Assembly (NCBI GenBank): GCA_045648505.1
Contig: JAZROD010000013.1
Coordinates: forward strand, 1-15,202
Direction of reading: 5' to 3'
Length of the DNA stretch: 15,202 nt
Source: RGIG8700 sp045648505
GTDB lineage: Bacteria; Bacillota; Clostridia; RGIG6154
Shown: positions 7,559 through 15,106 of the stretch, piece by piece
Numbering within the stretch: position 1 is the stretch's first letter
Layout: every line of letters begins with the position of its first letter
Position numbers and translations under genes: made by a program
The notes under the pieces: model-generated
The model's input: only the letters and a program-made list of their open reading frames with translations
Told to the model about the DNA's origin: nothing
The model's database searches: none

Positions 7559-9575
7559 GTTGAAAATGCACTCAATGAATAAGGTGGATGAGAATATAGA
7601 AAAAATCGGGAAATTATTCCCGAACTGCATCACCGAGCGAAAGAACGAAAAAGGTGAAGTCGAATATGCTATCGACTTCGATATGCTCAAACAGGAACTG
7701 TCATCAGTTGTTGTAGAAGGCAATGATGAACGTTATCAGTTTACTTGGCCTGATAAGAAAAAGTCCATTCTTCTTGCTAATGCTCCTATTGCAAAGACCC
7801 TCCGTCCTTGCCGTGAGGAAAGTGTTGACTTTGATAATACTGAAAACCTTTACATTGAAGGCGATAACCTTGATGTATTGAAACTTTTGCAGGAAACCTA
7901 TCTTGGTAAAGTTAAACTTATCTACATAGACCCTCCCTACAACACAGGACACGATTTCGTGTATAACGATACCTTCAAGCAAGATGTAAATGATTATTTA
8001 GACAATAGCGGACAAATTGACGAATTTGGTAATCAACTTTTGCAGAATACAGAAAGCAATGGTAGATATCATACTGATTGGTTGAATATGTTTTATCCTC
8101 GCTTAAAAGTAGCAAAAGACTTACTAACTAATGATGGTGTTGTTTTTATAAGTATTGATGTTAATGAACAGCAAAACCTGCGTAAAATTTGTGATGAAAT
8201 TTTCGGCGAAAAATGTTTTATAACAGATTTTATCTGGAATTCCAGAAAGTCTGTATCTAACGATGCAATTGTATCATTAAATCATAATTACACCCTTGTT
8301 TACACAAAAAACATTTCAGACTTTATTGCTAATAAGTCAAAATTCAAATTTGCTGATGATGGGTCAGGTTTTGATAATCCTGATAATGACCCCAGAGGCG
8401 CATGGAAAGCAGACCCGTTTGATAGTCCAGGTATTCGACCTAACTTAACATACGCAATAACAAACCCAAATACAGGAGAAGAATATTGGCCACCCGAAGG
8501 TCGCTGTTGGCGTACGGGAGAAAAAGAATATTTAGAATTTCTAAAAGATGGCAGAATTGTATTTGGAAAGAATGGTACAAGTAAACCACAATTGAAAAGG
8601 TTTTATAGTGAAGCACAATCGAAAGGTCTTACTCCAAAATCGCTATGGGATGATTGTGGTACGGCAACAGATGGTACAAAAGAAATATTGGACATCTTTA
8701 ATACCAAGATTTTTGATACTCCTAAACCCACAAGTTTTATAAAGAAGATAATTGATTTAGCAGGAAAAGATGAAGCTCTAATTCTCGACTTTTTCTCTGG
8801 TTCTGCCACTACTGCACACGCGGTAATGCAATTAAATGCAGAAGATGGTGGTAACCGTAAATTTATTATGGTTCAATTACCAGAAGAAACAGATGAGAAG
8901 TCCGAAGCATACAAAGCAGGATATAAGAATATCTGTGAGATTGGTAAGGAACGTATTCGTCGTGCTGGTGCAAAAATCAAAGAAGATTTAAGAGATAGAG
9001 TTGTTACAAAAAATGGAGTGACTGCCGTTCGCCGTCCAAAACCAGAAAACAGCATATACGAAGACAATAGCGTTGATATTATAGAAAACCCCATTTTAGT
9101 AAAAACTGTCGATGAATGGAAAACGCCTAGACCAGAAAAAGAATATAATGAACTTATAAGAAATCTTGACACAGGGTTCCGCGTGCTGAAACTCGACAGT
9201 ACCAATATGAAGGATGTTTATTATAACCCTGCCGATTATGAACTTTCTTTGTTTGATAATCTTGCCGACAATATCAAGGAAGACCGTACTCCCGAAGACC
9301 TCCTCTTCCAAGTTATGCTTGACCTGGGTGTGCTTCTTTCCAGCAAGATTGAAGAAAGCATTATCGGTGGCAAGAAGGTGTTCGATGTTGCAGACGGTTT
9401 CCTTTATGCTTGCTTCGATGAGAATGTAACCGAGGATGTAATTACTGAAATTGCCAAGAAGAACCCCTATTACTTCGTAATGAGAGACAGTTCTATGGCA
9501 AACGATAGTGTCGCTACGAACTTTGAGCAGATTTTTGCTACATACAGTCCTGACACAGTTAGGAAGGTGCTGTGA
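7551..9575 (+). CDS. mod: Type III DNA methyltransferase (Mod), N6-adenine specific
   Basis: This 674-aa protein has motifs in the permuted (beta) order usual for type III Mod subunits. The catalytic motif IV, DPPYNT, starts at Asp127 (IYIDPPYNTGHDFVYND). The AdoMet-binding motif I, DFFSGSATTAHAV, is at 413-425. The region between, roughly 200-390, holds the variable target-recognition domain. It should methylate adenine in a short asymmetric site and guide the Res subunit. The ATG at 7551 follows AAGGAGG (7535-7541); an in-frame ATG at 7530 lies upstream of that site and is unlikely. The start overlaps the protease gene by 8 nt. Base composition is uneven: the two ends are clearly richer in GC than the middle, consistent with exchange of the recognition region. 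The recognition sequence cannot be read from the protein. Confidence 0.93.
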   Translation: MDKLKMHSMNKVDENIEKIGKLFPNCITERKNEKGEVEYAIDFDMLKQELSSVVVEGNDERYQFTWPDKKKSILLANAPIAKTLRPCREESVDFDNTENLYIEGDNLDVLKLLQETYLGKVKLIYIDPPYNTGHDFVYNDTFKQDVNDYLDNSGQIDEFGNQLLQNTESNGRYHTDWLNMFYPRLKVAKDLLTNDGVVFISIDVNEQQNLRKICDEIFGEKCFITDFIWNSRKSVSNDAIVSLNHNYTLVYTKNISDFIANKSKFKFADDGSGFDNPDNDPRGAWKADPFDSPGIRPNLTYAITNPNTGEEYWPPEGRCWRTGEKEYLEFLKDGRIVFGKNGTSKPQLKRFYSEAQSKGLTPKSLWDDCGTATDGTKEILDIFNTKIFDTPKPTSFIKKIIDLAGKDEALILDFFSGSATTAHAVMQLNAEDGGNRKFIMVQLPEETDEKSEAYKAGYKNICEIGKERIRRAGAKIKEDLRDRVVTKNGVTAVRRPKPENSIYEDNSVDIIENPILVKTVDEWKTPRPEKEYNELIRNLDTGFRVLKLDSTNMKDVYYNPADYELSLFDNLADNIKEDRTPEDLLFQVMLDLGVLLSSKIEESIIGGKKVFDVADGFLYACFDENVTEDVITEIAKKNPYYFVMRDSSMANDSVATNFEQIFATYSPDTVRKVL

Positions 9576-9578
9576 TGA
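9558..9578 (+). repeat. Direct repeat copy 1 at the Mod/helical-protein junction
   Basis: This 21-base stretch contains the Mod stop codon, an aggaaggtg ribosome binding site and the ATG of the next gene. It matches 10394-10414 at 19 of 21 positions; the differences are A/G at the seventh base and G/A at the seventeenth. Confidence 0.75.
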
Positions 9579-10372
9579 TACATTTTGTAGATACCCTTTT
9601 AAACAGAGAATATAATTTGGCTGAAGAAATTTTGGCAATTGAAAATTTATTTTTAAAAAAAGATGCATATAGAAATTCAATTTATGATATAGCTTCTCGT
9701 AATTTTTTAAATTGGCACTTAAGAAATAATTATATTGACTTTGAATATTTTTTCACTTCGACCGGACTTGAAGAGATTGTAGAAATGTCTCACAGAGGCT
9801 GTGAAATTTCAATTGAAGAATTTATTTATTACTGTGAATATATTTTAAATATTTTTCTTCTTTCTGATGTAGGTGGACAAACATATGTAAGGTTTATTAA
9901 AGATAACATTTCAAATCTACTCGAAAAATTAAATTATGTATCTCATTTTGCTGATGGGAAATGGCACATTGTAGAGAAAAATGTAATAGTAAGTGAATGT
10001 GCCGATATTGTGCAGGATAACTATGACCTTGGTGAAAGTATATATTCTTTTAATTATCGTGAGAACAAAGGAAACATAAATAAGAAAGCGGATATTCTTT
10101 GTCGTCTTTATAAGTATATAGAAGGAATTGCTGCACAAGCGAAACAATATGGGTACTCTAATTTACTTGAAGATATTAAAGAGTTAATGAACAAATTAGA
10201 TATACGACATATTGCAACTTTAAAACAAGCAACGGTGATTGAAGATATGGACAAAACAGAATATGAAGAGTGGATTGATGAATTATTTAAAATGGCATTA
10301 TCTTTAATTGTATTGACAGATTACACTGCAAAGAAAAAAGATATAAAAGAATTAAAAAGTATGTTAGGTTGA
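9575..10372 (+). CDS. Unrecognised 265-aa protein, probably all-helical, accessory to the RM operon
   Basis: I do not recognise this protein with confidence. It has no signal peptide or obvious enzyme motif and appears helical throughout. The segment SIYSFNYRENKGNINKKADI (about 155-174), followed by LCRLYKYIEGIAAQA and LNK/LDIRH (to 212), resembles a helical module that I associate, from memory, with HEPN-like or abortive-infection proteins. The Arg-x4-6-His motif of active HEPN RNases is not clearly present (only an adjacent Arg211-His212). The start is either ATG 9575, overlapping the Mod stop by one base with AGGAAGGTG 5 nt upstream, or GTG 9572; the ATG is preferred. Local GC is very low (15 of 60 bases in 9661-9720). 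It sits between near-identical 21-base repeats, so it may have been inserted as a module. Confidence 0.75.
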   Translation: MIHFVDTLLNREYNLAEEILAIENLFLKKDAYRNSIYDIASRNFLNWHLRNNYIDFEYFFTSTGLEEIVEMSHRGCEISIEEFIYYCEYILNIFLLSDVGGQTYVRFIKDNISNLLEKLNYVSHFADGKWHIVEKNVIVSECADIVQDNYDLGESIYSFNYRENKGNINKKADILCRLYKYIEGIAAQAKQYGYSNLLEDIKELMNKLDIRHIATLKQATVIEDMDKTEYEEWIDELFKMALSLIVLTDYTAKKKDIKELKSMLG

Positions 10373-10393
10373 TGAACTTCTATTATCAATCTT

Positions 10394-10414
10394 GTTAGGG
10401 AGGTGCTGTAATGA
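10394..10414 (+). repeat. Direct repeat copy 2 before the membrane protein gene
   Basis: This is a 21-base near copy (19/21) of 9558-9578. It carries the agggaggtg ribosome binding site and the ATG of the membrane protein gene. The two copies bracket the 265-aa gene and its downstream spacer. Confidence 0.75.
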
Positions 10415-11232
10415 CTAGTAAAATTTCGTTTGCAAATTTTGCGCAAAAATATTGGTGGCTAATGTTAGGATTGACTTTATTGTTGCTGATACCTGTAACT
10501 ATATTTTGTTTGGTGTTTCTGGACACCTTAAACGATGTTAGTGCATGGGCGAGTATGATTGCAGGTATTGCTACTTATCTTGGTTCGGCTTTTCTTGGTG
10601 TATTAGTGTTTTATAATTCTTGGGTCCAAACAGAGTTAAATAAGCAATTAGATAATATAGATGTGATTTTTGATGCTAATTTTAATATGCGTGACGGAAA
10701 TGTTTCTCCTTTTAGAAAAGAGGAAATTAGCGGAATGTTTGAAACTTGCTTTCCTAAAACTTTTAACCACTATTTTAAAATAAAGGATTTCACATATATT
10801 GGTTTCAAAATTATTAATAATAATTTTTATACTCCAATTACTGTATCAATAGAGGGAATATACTATTTAAACAAGGAACAAAAGATTGAAAAATGTCCAC
10901 AAACAGAAATTTTTTCTAATTCTCTTGAAACAAAGATTATTGATTACAAAACCATTGTGGAATCATATTACGGTGTACCTAAATCTATTCTACAAGACGA
11001 TTATTATAAAACATATAATTGGACAAACTGCATTTTTGTTTTTAAGGTTATAAATACAAAAGGGGCAATAAAATATTATGTTAAAGACTTTTGGTTTGCT
11101 AAAAGTGTCTTGGGTGATTCTAGGGTTTTAACCCAATCTCAATATGACAGTAATATTCAAAAACTAGGAGTTCCTATAGATATAACGTATTTTAACAAAC
11201 AACTTTTTAAAAAGATAGGAAAACCAATATGA
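10411..11232 (+). CDS. Two-helix membrane protein of unknown function
   Basis: This 273-aa protein has two hydrophobic segments near the N-terminus: WWLMLGLTLLLLIPVTIFCLVFL (about 15-37) and WASMIAGIATYLGSAFLGVLVF (about 46-67). They are joined by a short acidic loop (DTLNDVSA). Lysines precede the first helix, and a polar segment starting TELNKQLDNID follows the second. This suggests both termini are cytoplasmic with a roughly 200-aa C-terminal domain inside the cell. That domain is rich in aromatic and beta-prone residues, and I cannot assign it. AGGGAGGTG precedes the ATG at a normal distance. The stop overlaps the Res start (ATGA), so the gene is translationally tied to res. Membrane proteins in defence operons often act as effectors or anchors; here that is inference. 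Composition is AT-rich like the preceding gene. Confidence 0.8.
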   Translation: MTSKISFANFAQKYWWLMLGLTLLLLIPVTIFCLVFLDTLNDVSAWASMIAGIATYLGSAFLGVLVFYNSWVQTELNKQLDNIDVIFDANFNMRDGNVSPFRKEEISGMFETCFPKTFNHYFKIKDFTYIGFKIINNNFYTPITVSIEGIYYLNKEQKIEKCPQTEIFSNSLETKIIDYKTIVESYYGVPKSILQDDYYKTYNWTNCIFVFKVINTKGAIKYYVKDFWFAKSVLGDSRVLTQSQYDSNIQKLGVPIDITYFNKQLFKKIGKPI

Positions 11233-14200
11233 AATTTAATTTTAAAATACAACAATATCAAACAGATGCTGTGGAAGCAGTTGCTCGCGTTTTTGCAGGG
11301 CAAGGTCTTCATGCAAAGGTAAAATACCGCAGAGATGTTGGCGAAAAAAGTTCAGAACCAAGCCAGGTTACTTTTAATATGCCTGATGAATTTGGTGAAA
11401 TAAGTAATGATTTTGATGATATTGGCTATAAAAATGAATTAGTAGAACTTTCGGATGAGCAGTTATTACAAAATATTCAGCAATTGCAAAATGAAAACAA
11501 TATCAAAATGTCTACAAGCCTTATTAAAGAATCAGTACAAATGGGCAGTGGACAGAAAAAACAAACAATTTCTTGGCCTGTCCTTGATATTGAAATGGAA
11601 ACCGGAACAGGTAAAACTTATGTATATATAAAGACCATATTTGAACTGAACAAAAGATATGGTTGGAGTAAGTTCATTGTTGTAGTTCCTAGTATTGCTA
11701 TCCGTGAAGGCGTAAAGAAATCTTTTGAGATGACTGCTGACCATTTTATGGAACACTACGGCAAGAAGGCGCGTTTCTTTATATACAATAGCTCAAACCT
11801 TAACCAGCTCGATAATTTCTCTTCCAGCTCTGGTATCAACGTAATGATTATCAATACCCAAGCATTTGCTTCTTCTCTTAAAGAGGACGGTAAATCAAAA
11901 GAAGCAAGAATTATTTATTCCGAACGCGATGGTTTTGGTTCTCGCCGTCCTATTGATGTTATTAAGGCTAACCGTCCTATTATCATCCTTGACGAACCAC
12001 AGAAGATGGGTGGCGAAGTGACAAGAACAGCTTTAGGTAACTTTAATCCGCTGTTCAGTCTTAACTATTCGGCAACTCACAAAAATCAACATAACCTTGT
12101 TTATGTGCTTGATGCTTTGGAGGCCTTTAACAAGAGACTTGTTAAGAAGATTGAGGTTAAGGGGTTTGAAGTTAAAAACTTCCGTGGCACTGATAGTTAT
12201 TTATATTTGGAACAGATTGTTCTTTCTAGCAAAAAACCGCCTATGGCAAGAATTGAACTTGAGATTAGCTATAATAAGAGTATCAACCGTGAGACCCGTA
12301 TTCTTGGCGTTGGCGATAATCTATTCTACATATCACAGGAAATGGAGCAATATAAGGGTTATGTAATTTCTGAAATCGACCCTATCCGTGGCACTGTAAC
12401 ATTCACAAACGGTGATGTTATTAGCGCAGGTGATGTTGTTGGTGATGTTTCTGAGAAAGATATGCGCCGTATTCAGATTAGAGAAACTATTATCTCCCAT
12501 TTTGAGAAAGAAGAAAAACTCTTTAATAAGGGTATTAAGACTCTTTCCCTATTCTTTATTGACGAAGTTGCAAAATACCGTCAGTATGATGAAAATGGTG
12601 ATGAGGTGCTTGGTGAATATGGAAAAATGTTTGAAGAAGAGTATATCAATATTCTTAACGAACATTTAACCCTGTTTGATGACGAATATCAAAAATATCT
12701 TAGAACTACCTGTGCAGATATATCAAGAATACATAAAGGTTATTTTAGTATTGATAAAAAGACCGGCAGAAGCATTGACAGTGAGTTGAAAAAAGGTAGT
12801 GAATTCTCCGATGATATTTCTGCTTATGACCTAATTCTCAAAAACAAAGAGAGACTTTTGAGTTTTGATGAACCTACAAGATTTATTTTCTCTCACTCAG
12901 CTCTCCGTGAAGGTTGGGATAATCCTAATGTATTCCAAATTTGCACATTAAAACATTCTGACAGCACAACTGCAAAGAGGCAAGAAGTAGGACGTGGATT
13001 GCGTCTTTGTGTGAATCAATCAGGTAACCGTATGGATGCCGAAACTTGCGGAAATACAGTTCATGATGTAAATGTGCTTACAGTTATTGCAAGTGAAAGT
13101 TATAAGAGTTTTGTTACAGATTTACAATCAGATATTGAAGAAATGCTTTACGATAGACCTCTTGCAGCAACAAGTGAATACTTCAAGGGCAAGTTTGTTA
13201 AAGCAGACGGCGTTCAGACGGTTATTGATACTCAAACTGCTAATATTATTGAAGGATATCTTCTTGCTAATGGTTATTCGGACTATATTGATAGAAAAAT
13301 CACTGATAAATACCGTACTGATTTGGCAGCAGGTACATTAGCACCGTTGCCACCACAACTTGCACCTATGGCAGAAGATGTGCACAAACTTGTTCAAGCA
13401 GTATTTGATGAAAACGCATTTAAAGAAATTATTACAAATGCTAAAGAAACAAAAACCCCGGAAAATGTATTGAATGATAATTTCTACAAGAAAGAGTTCC
13501 AAATACTTTGGAATTATATTAATCATAAGTATGCTTATACTGTAGAGTTTGATAGTGAAGAGCTTATTAAAAAAGCTATTACTCATATCAATGAAAAATT
13601 ATTTGTTTCACAATTACAATATACCGCTTCAGTTGGAGAGCAGAAAAGTGAAATGAATGAACATGAAGTTGAATGTGGAGAGAGCTTTAAGACTGCGAAA
13701 ACAAGAACACAAACGCTTAAACATGCAGAAACGAGCAGAGTAAAATATGATTTAATAGGTAAGGTAGCTGAAGGTGCTGTCCTTACCAGAAAAACTGTTG
13801 CCAAAATTCTTTCTGGAGTTCGCGAAGATAAGATATATATGTTCAAGTATAATCCTGAAGAATTTATTTCTAAAGTAATTAAACTTATCAATGAACAGAA
13901 AGCAACGATGATTGTGGACCATATTTCCTATGACCAAACAAGCGGAACATATGATACTGCAATTTTCACGGCAGAAAAGAGTAAACAGCCAATTGATAAG
14001 GCTTTTGTGGCAAAAAAAGCAATTCAGGACTATGTGTTTACCGATGGTTCTGCAGAACAAAGTGTTGAAAGACGGTTTGCGGAAGATTTAGATACAGCTG
14101 ATGAAGTTTGCGTTTATGCTAAACTTCCCAAAGGATTCCATATTCCTACTCCTGTTGGTAATTACTCACCTGACTGGGCAATTGCTTTCAATGAAGGTTC

Positions 14201-14384
14201 GGTAAAGCATATATATTTTATAGCCGAGACGAAAGGAACTATGGATAGTCTTAATTTAAGACCGATAGAACAAGCAAAAATTGCTTGTGCAAAGAAACTC
14301 TTTAATGAAATTTCTACCAGTAATGTTAAATATCATGATGTTGACAGTTATCAGAGTTTACTTTCGATAATGAATAGTATTTAA
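11229..14384 (+). CDS. res: Type III restriction endonuclease subunit (Res)
   Basis: This 1051-aa protein is a superfamily 2 helicase with a C-terminal nuclease. Helicase motifs: Walker A ETGTGKT (124-130), DEPQ (255-258), SAT (281-283), REGWDNPNVFQICTLK before motif VI, and QEVGRGLRL (585-593). The nuclease is a PD-ExK fold: Pro981-Asp982, then Glu1000-x-Lys1002 in FIAETKG, followed by a helix with QAKIACAKKLF. All key residues seem intact, so cleavage activity is expected. In type III systems Res acts with Mod dimers, hydrolyses ATP while communicating along DNA, and cuts near the unmethylated site. The start overlaps the membrane protein's stop by 4 nt. Here res is separated from mod by two accessory genes, whereas mod and res are usually adjacent. 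Composition is mosaic: roughly 11740-12660 is GC-richer than either end. Confidence 0.93.
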   Translation: MKFNFKIQQYQTDAVEAVARVFAGQGLHAKVKYRRDVGEKSSEPSQVTFNMPDEFGEISNDFDDIGYKNELVELSDEQLLQNIQQLQNENNIKMSTSLIKESVQMGSGQKKQTISWPVLDIEMETGTGKTYVYIKTIFELNKRYGWSKFIVVVPSIAIREGVKKSFEMTADHFMEHYGKKARFFIYNSSNLNQLDNFSSSSGINVMIINTQAFASSLKEDGKSKEARIIYSERDGFGSRRPIDVIKANRPIIILDEPQKMGGEVTRTALGNFNPLFSLNYSATHKNQHNLVYVLDALEAFNKRLVKKIEVKGFEVKNFRGTDSYLYLEQIVLSSKKPPMARIELEISYNKSINRETRILGVGDNLFYISQEMEQYKGYVISEIDPIRGTVTFTNGDVISAGDVVGDVSEKDMRRIQIRETIISHFEKEEKLFNKGIKTLSLFFIDEVAKYRQYDENGDEVLGEYGKMFEEEYINILNEHLTLFDDEYQKYLRTTCADISRIHKGYFSIDKKTGRSIDSELKKGSEFSDDISAYDLILKNKERLLSFDEPTRFIFSHSALREGWDNPNVFQICTLKHSDSTTAKRQEVGRGLRLCVNQSGNRMDAETCGNTVHDVNVLTVIASESYKSFVTDLQSDIEEMLYDRPLAATSEYFKGKFVKADGVQTVIDTQTANIIEGYLLANGYSDYIDRKITDKYRTDLAAGTLAPLPPQLAPMAEDVHKLVQAVFDENAFKEIITNAKETKTPENVLNDNFYKKEFQILWNYINHKYAYTVEFDSEELIKKAITHINEKLFVSQLQYTASVGEQKSEMNEHEVECGESFKTAKTRTQTLKHAETSRVKYDLIGKVAEGAVLTRKTVAKILSGVREDKIYMFKYNPEEFISKVIKLINEQKATMIVDHISYDQTSGTYDTAIFTAEKSKQPIDKAFVAKKAIQDYVFTDGSAEQSVERRFAEDLDTADEVCVYAKLPKGFHIPTPVGNYSPDWAIAFNEGSVKHIYFIAETKGTMDSLNLRPIEQAKIACAKKLFNEISTSNVKYHDVDSYQSLLSIMNSI

Positions 14385-14433
14385 GGTGTGAACAACGAGT
14401 AAGTTTAAGCATATTAAAGTCACAAATGTATAT

Positions 14434-14465
14434 AAAAATAACGCCGATTATTCGGCGTTATTTTT
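14434..14465. terminator. Bidirectional terminator between res and the convergent small gene
   Basis: A perfect 14-bp stem (14434-14447 with 14452-14465; core aacgccga/tcggcgtt) and a 4-nt loop are flanked by A on the left and T on the right. It can therefore stop transcription from both directions. The stop codon of the minus-strand gene (14458-14460) lies inside the stem. Confidence 0.9.
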
Positions 14466-14703
14466 GGTTTAAGAACTCCTCTTCCATTTTGTCAAATCTC
14501 GGAATAAATTTTCGGGCTTCTGCAAGAATGGTGCTAAGATAATCAACCACAATGCCCTCGGCAAATTTCTCCGAATAGAATGGTATCGGTCCGAACTTTG
14601 CGGTAATCATTGTGCATTGCACCGTTCGTTCCTCCATATCAATTTTTGCATCCACAACGTGTCTCCCATCGATTACAAAAGTCTCAAAGGTTGTTTTGTC
14701 CAT
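14458..14703 (-). CDS. Small conserved-looking hypothetical protein, 81 aa
   Basis: This acidic 81-aa protein has no recognised family. It has a beta-like N-terminal half (FVIDGRHVVDAKIDMEERTVQCTMITAKFGPIPFY) and a helical C-terminal half (GIVVDYLSTILAEARKFIPRFDKMEEEFL). It has no signal peptide or membrane segment. On the minus strand AAAGGAG lies about 6 nt before the ATG, which strongly supports translation. Its composition is closer to balanced than that of the accessory genes in the island, and it is convergent to them, so it is probably resident chromosome rather than part of the defence block. A promoter should lie within 14710-14800, but no clear -35/-10 pair is seen. Function unknown. 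Confidence 0.7.
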   Translation of the reverse strand: MDKTTFETFVIDGRHVVDAKIDMEERTVQCTMITAKFGPIPFYSEKFAEGIVVDYLSTILAEARKFIPRFDKMEEEFLNQK

Positions 14704-14771
14704 ATTTTTCTCCTTTCGTCTTTTATATTTAATATAATGATGAAAGATGCATACATTAGATAATGCAAAAA

Positions 14772-14812
14772 TTAACCTACAAAAATTAAAAAAACGTTAA
14801 TTTGTAGGTTAA
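14772..14812. repeat. AT-rich inverted repeat
   Basis: ttaacctacaa (from 14772) is mirrored by ttgtaggttaa (to 14812). The pairing continues toward the loop as a further attaa/ttaat with a small bulge. The central A run would be a T run on the minus strand. It lies upstream of the minus-strand 81-aa gene and could be an operator, a cruciform or a remnant of mobile DNA. Confidence 0.6.
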
Positions 14813-14955
14813 AAGATAGCTTAATTAACTATATTAGAAAACAATTATAATAGATGTGAAAAACCATATTTTATCGTATCTACGCGTATAACATTTTTTA
14901 TAAGAGCGATAAGCATATAAAGTTTATGGAGAAGTATTTTGAGAATAAAGAACAA

Positions 14956-14992
14956 TAGCCGTCCATTGACATTTATTGCCAATGGACGGCTA
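14956..14992. repeat. Perfect 13-bp inverted repeat, possible terminator
   Basis: tagccgtccattg (14956-14968) pairs perfectly with caatggacggcta (14980-14992) across an 11-nt loop. No strong T run follows on the plus strand; on the minus strand the following bases are moderately T-rich. It could be a weak terminator for leftward transcription coming out of the insertion sequence, or an orphan hairpin. Confidence 0.55.
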
Positions 14993-15067
14993 ATTCAAGA
15001 TGTTTCACATTACATTTTTGTCACCTCTCTTTTGATAAGGATAAAATAAAAGCAGCATTCTAAAATG

Positions 15068-15106
15068 ATATGCACCCCAAAAGTTAGACACTTTGGAGGT
15101 GCATAT
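15068..15106. promoter_or_regulatory. Hairpin at the insertion-sequence end enclosing the transposase ribosome binding site
   Basis: The arms 15068-15083 and 15091-15106 pair at 14 of 16 positions around a 7-nt loop. The right arm contains ggaggt (15095-15100), the ribosome binding site for the ATG at 15112. RNA entering from outside the element could fold and hide that site, whereas a transcript starting inside would lack the left arm. Confidence 0.6.

Larger units (their letters stand above)
14704..15066. other. Intergenic region of about 360 bp, no supported gene
   Basis: The region is very AT-rich and many frames are interrupted. It holds the ribosome binding site and presumably the promoter of the minus-strand 81-aa gene at its left end, plus two inverted repeats (14772-14812 and 14956-14992). 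The ten-codon frame at about 14926-14958 has no ribosome binding site worth calling. No tRNA, CRISPR or other RNA gene was recognised. Confidence 0.6.

Noticed and set aside
9655..9661. Run of seven A near the start of the 265-aa gene as a phase-variation tract
   Set aside because: Runs of this length are common in DNA this AT-rich, and no longer tandem repeat tracts were seen in mod or elsewhere.
9096..9680. 194-codon minus-strand open frame across the mod end
   Set aside because: It overlaps mod and the next gene in antisense, and has no ribosome binding site or recognisable domain.
13338..14060. Minus-strand open frames opposite the 3' half of res
   Set aside because: They are antisense shadows of a well-supported gene, lack ribosome binding sites, and have Cys/Phe/Ile-rich translations.
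1587..14384. Classification as DISARM or BREX
   Set aside because: The DUF1998, PglZ, BrxL and type DrmA-like components that define those systems are absent. Only generic helicase, methyltransferase and PLD-like parts are shared.
14704..15066. CRISPR array or tRNA in the non-coding region
   Set aside because: There are no regularly spaced repeats and no cloverleaf-like segment; the two repeats seen are simple hairpins.
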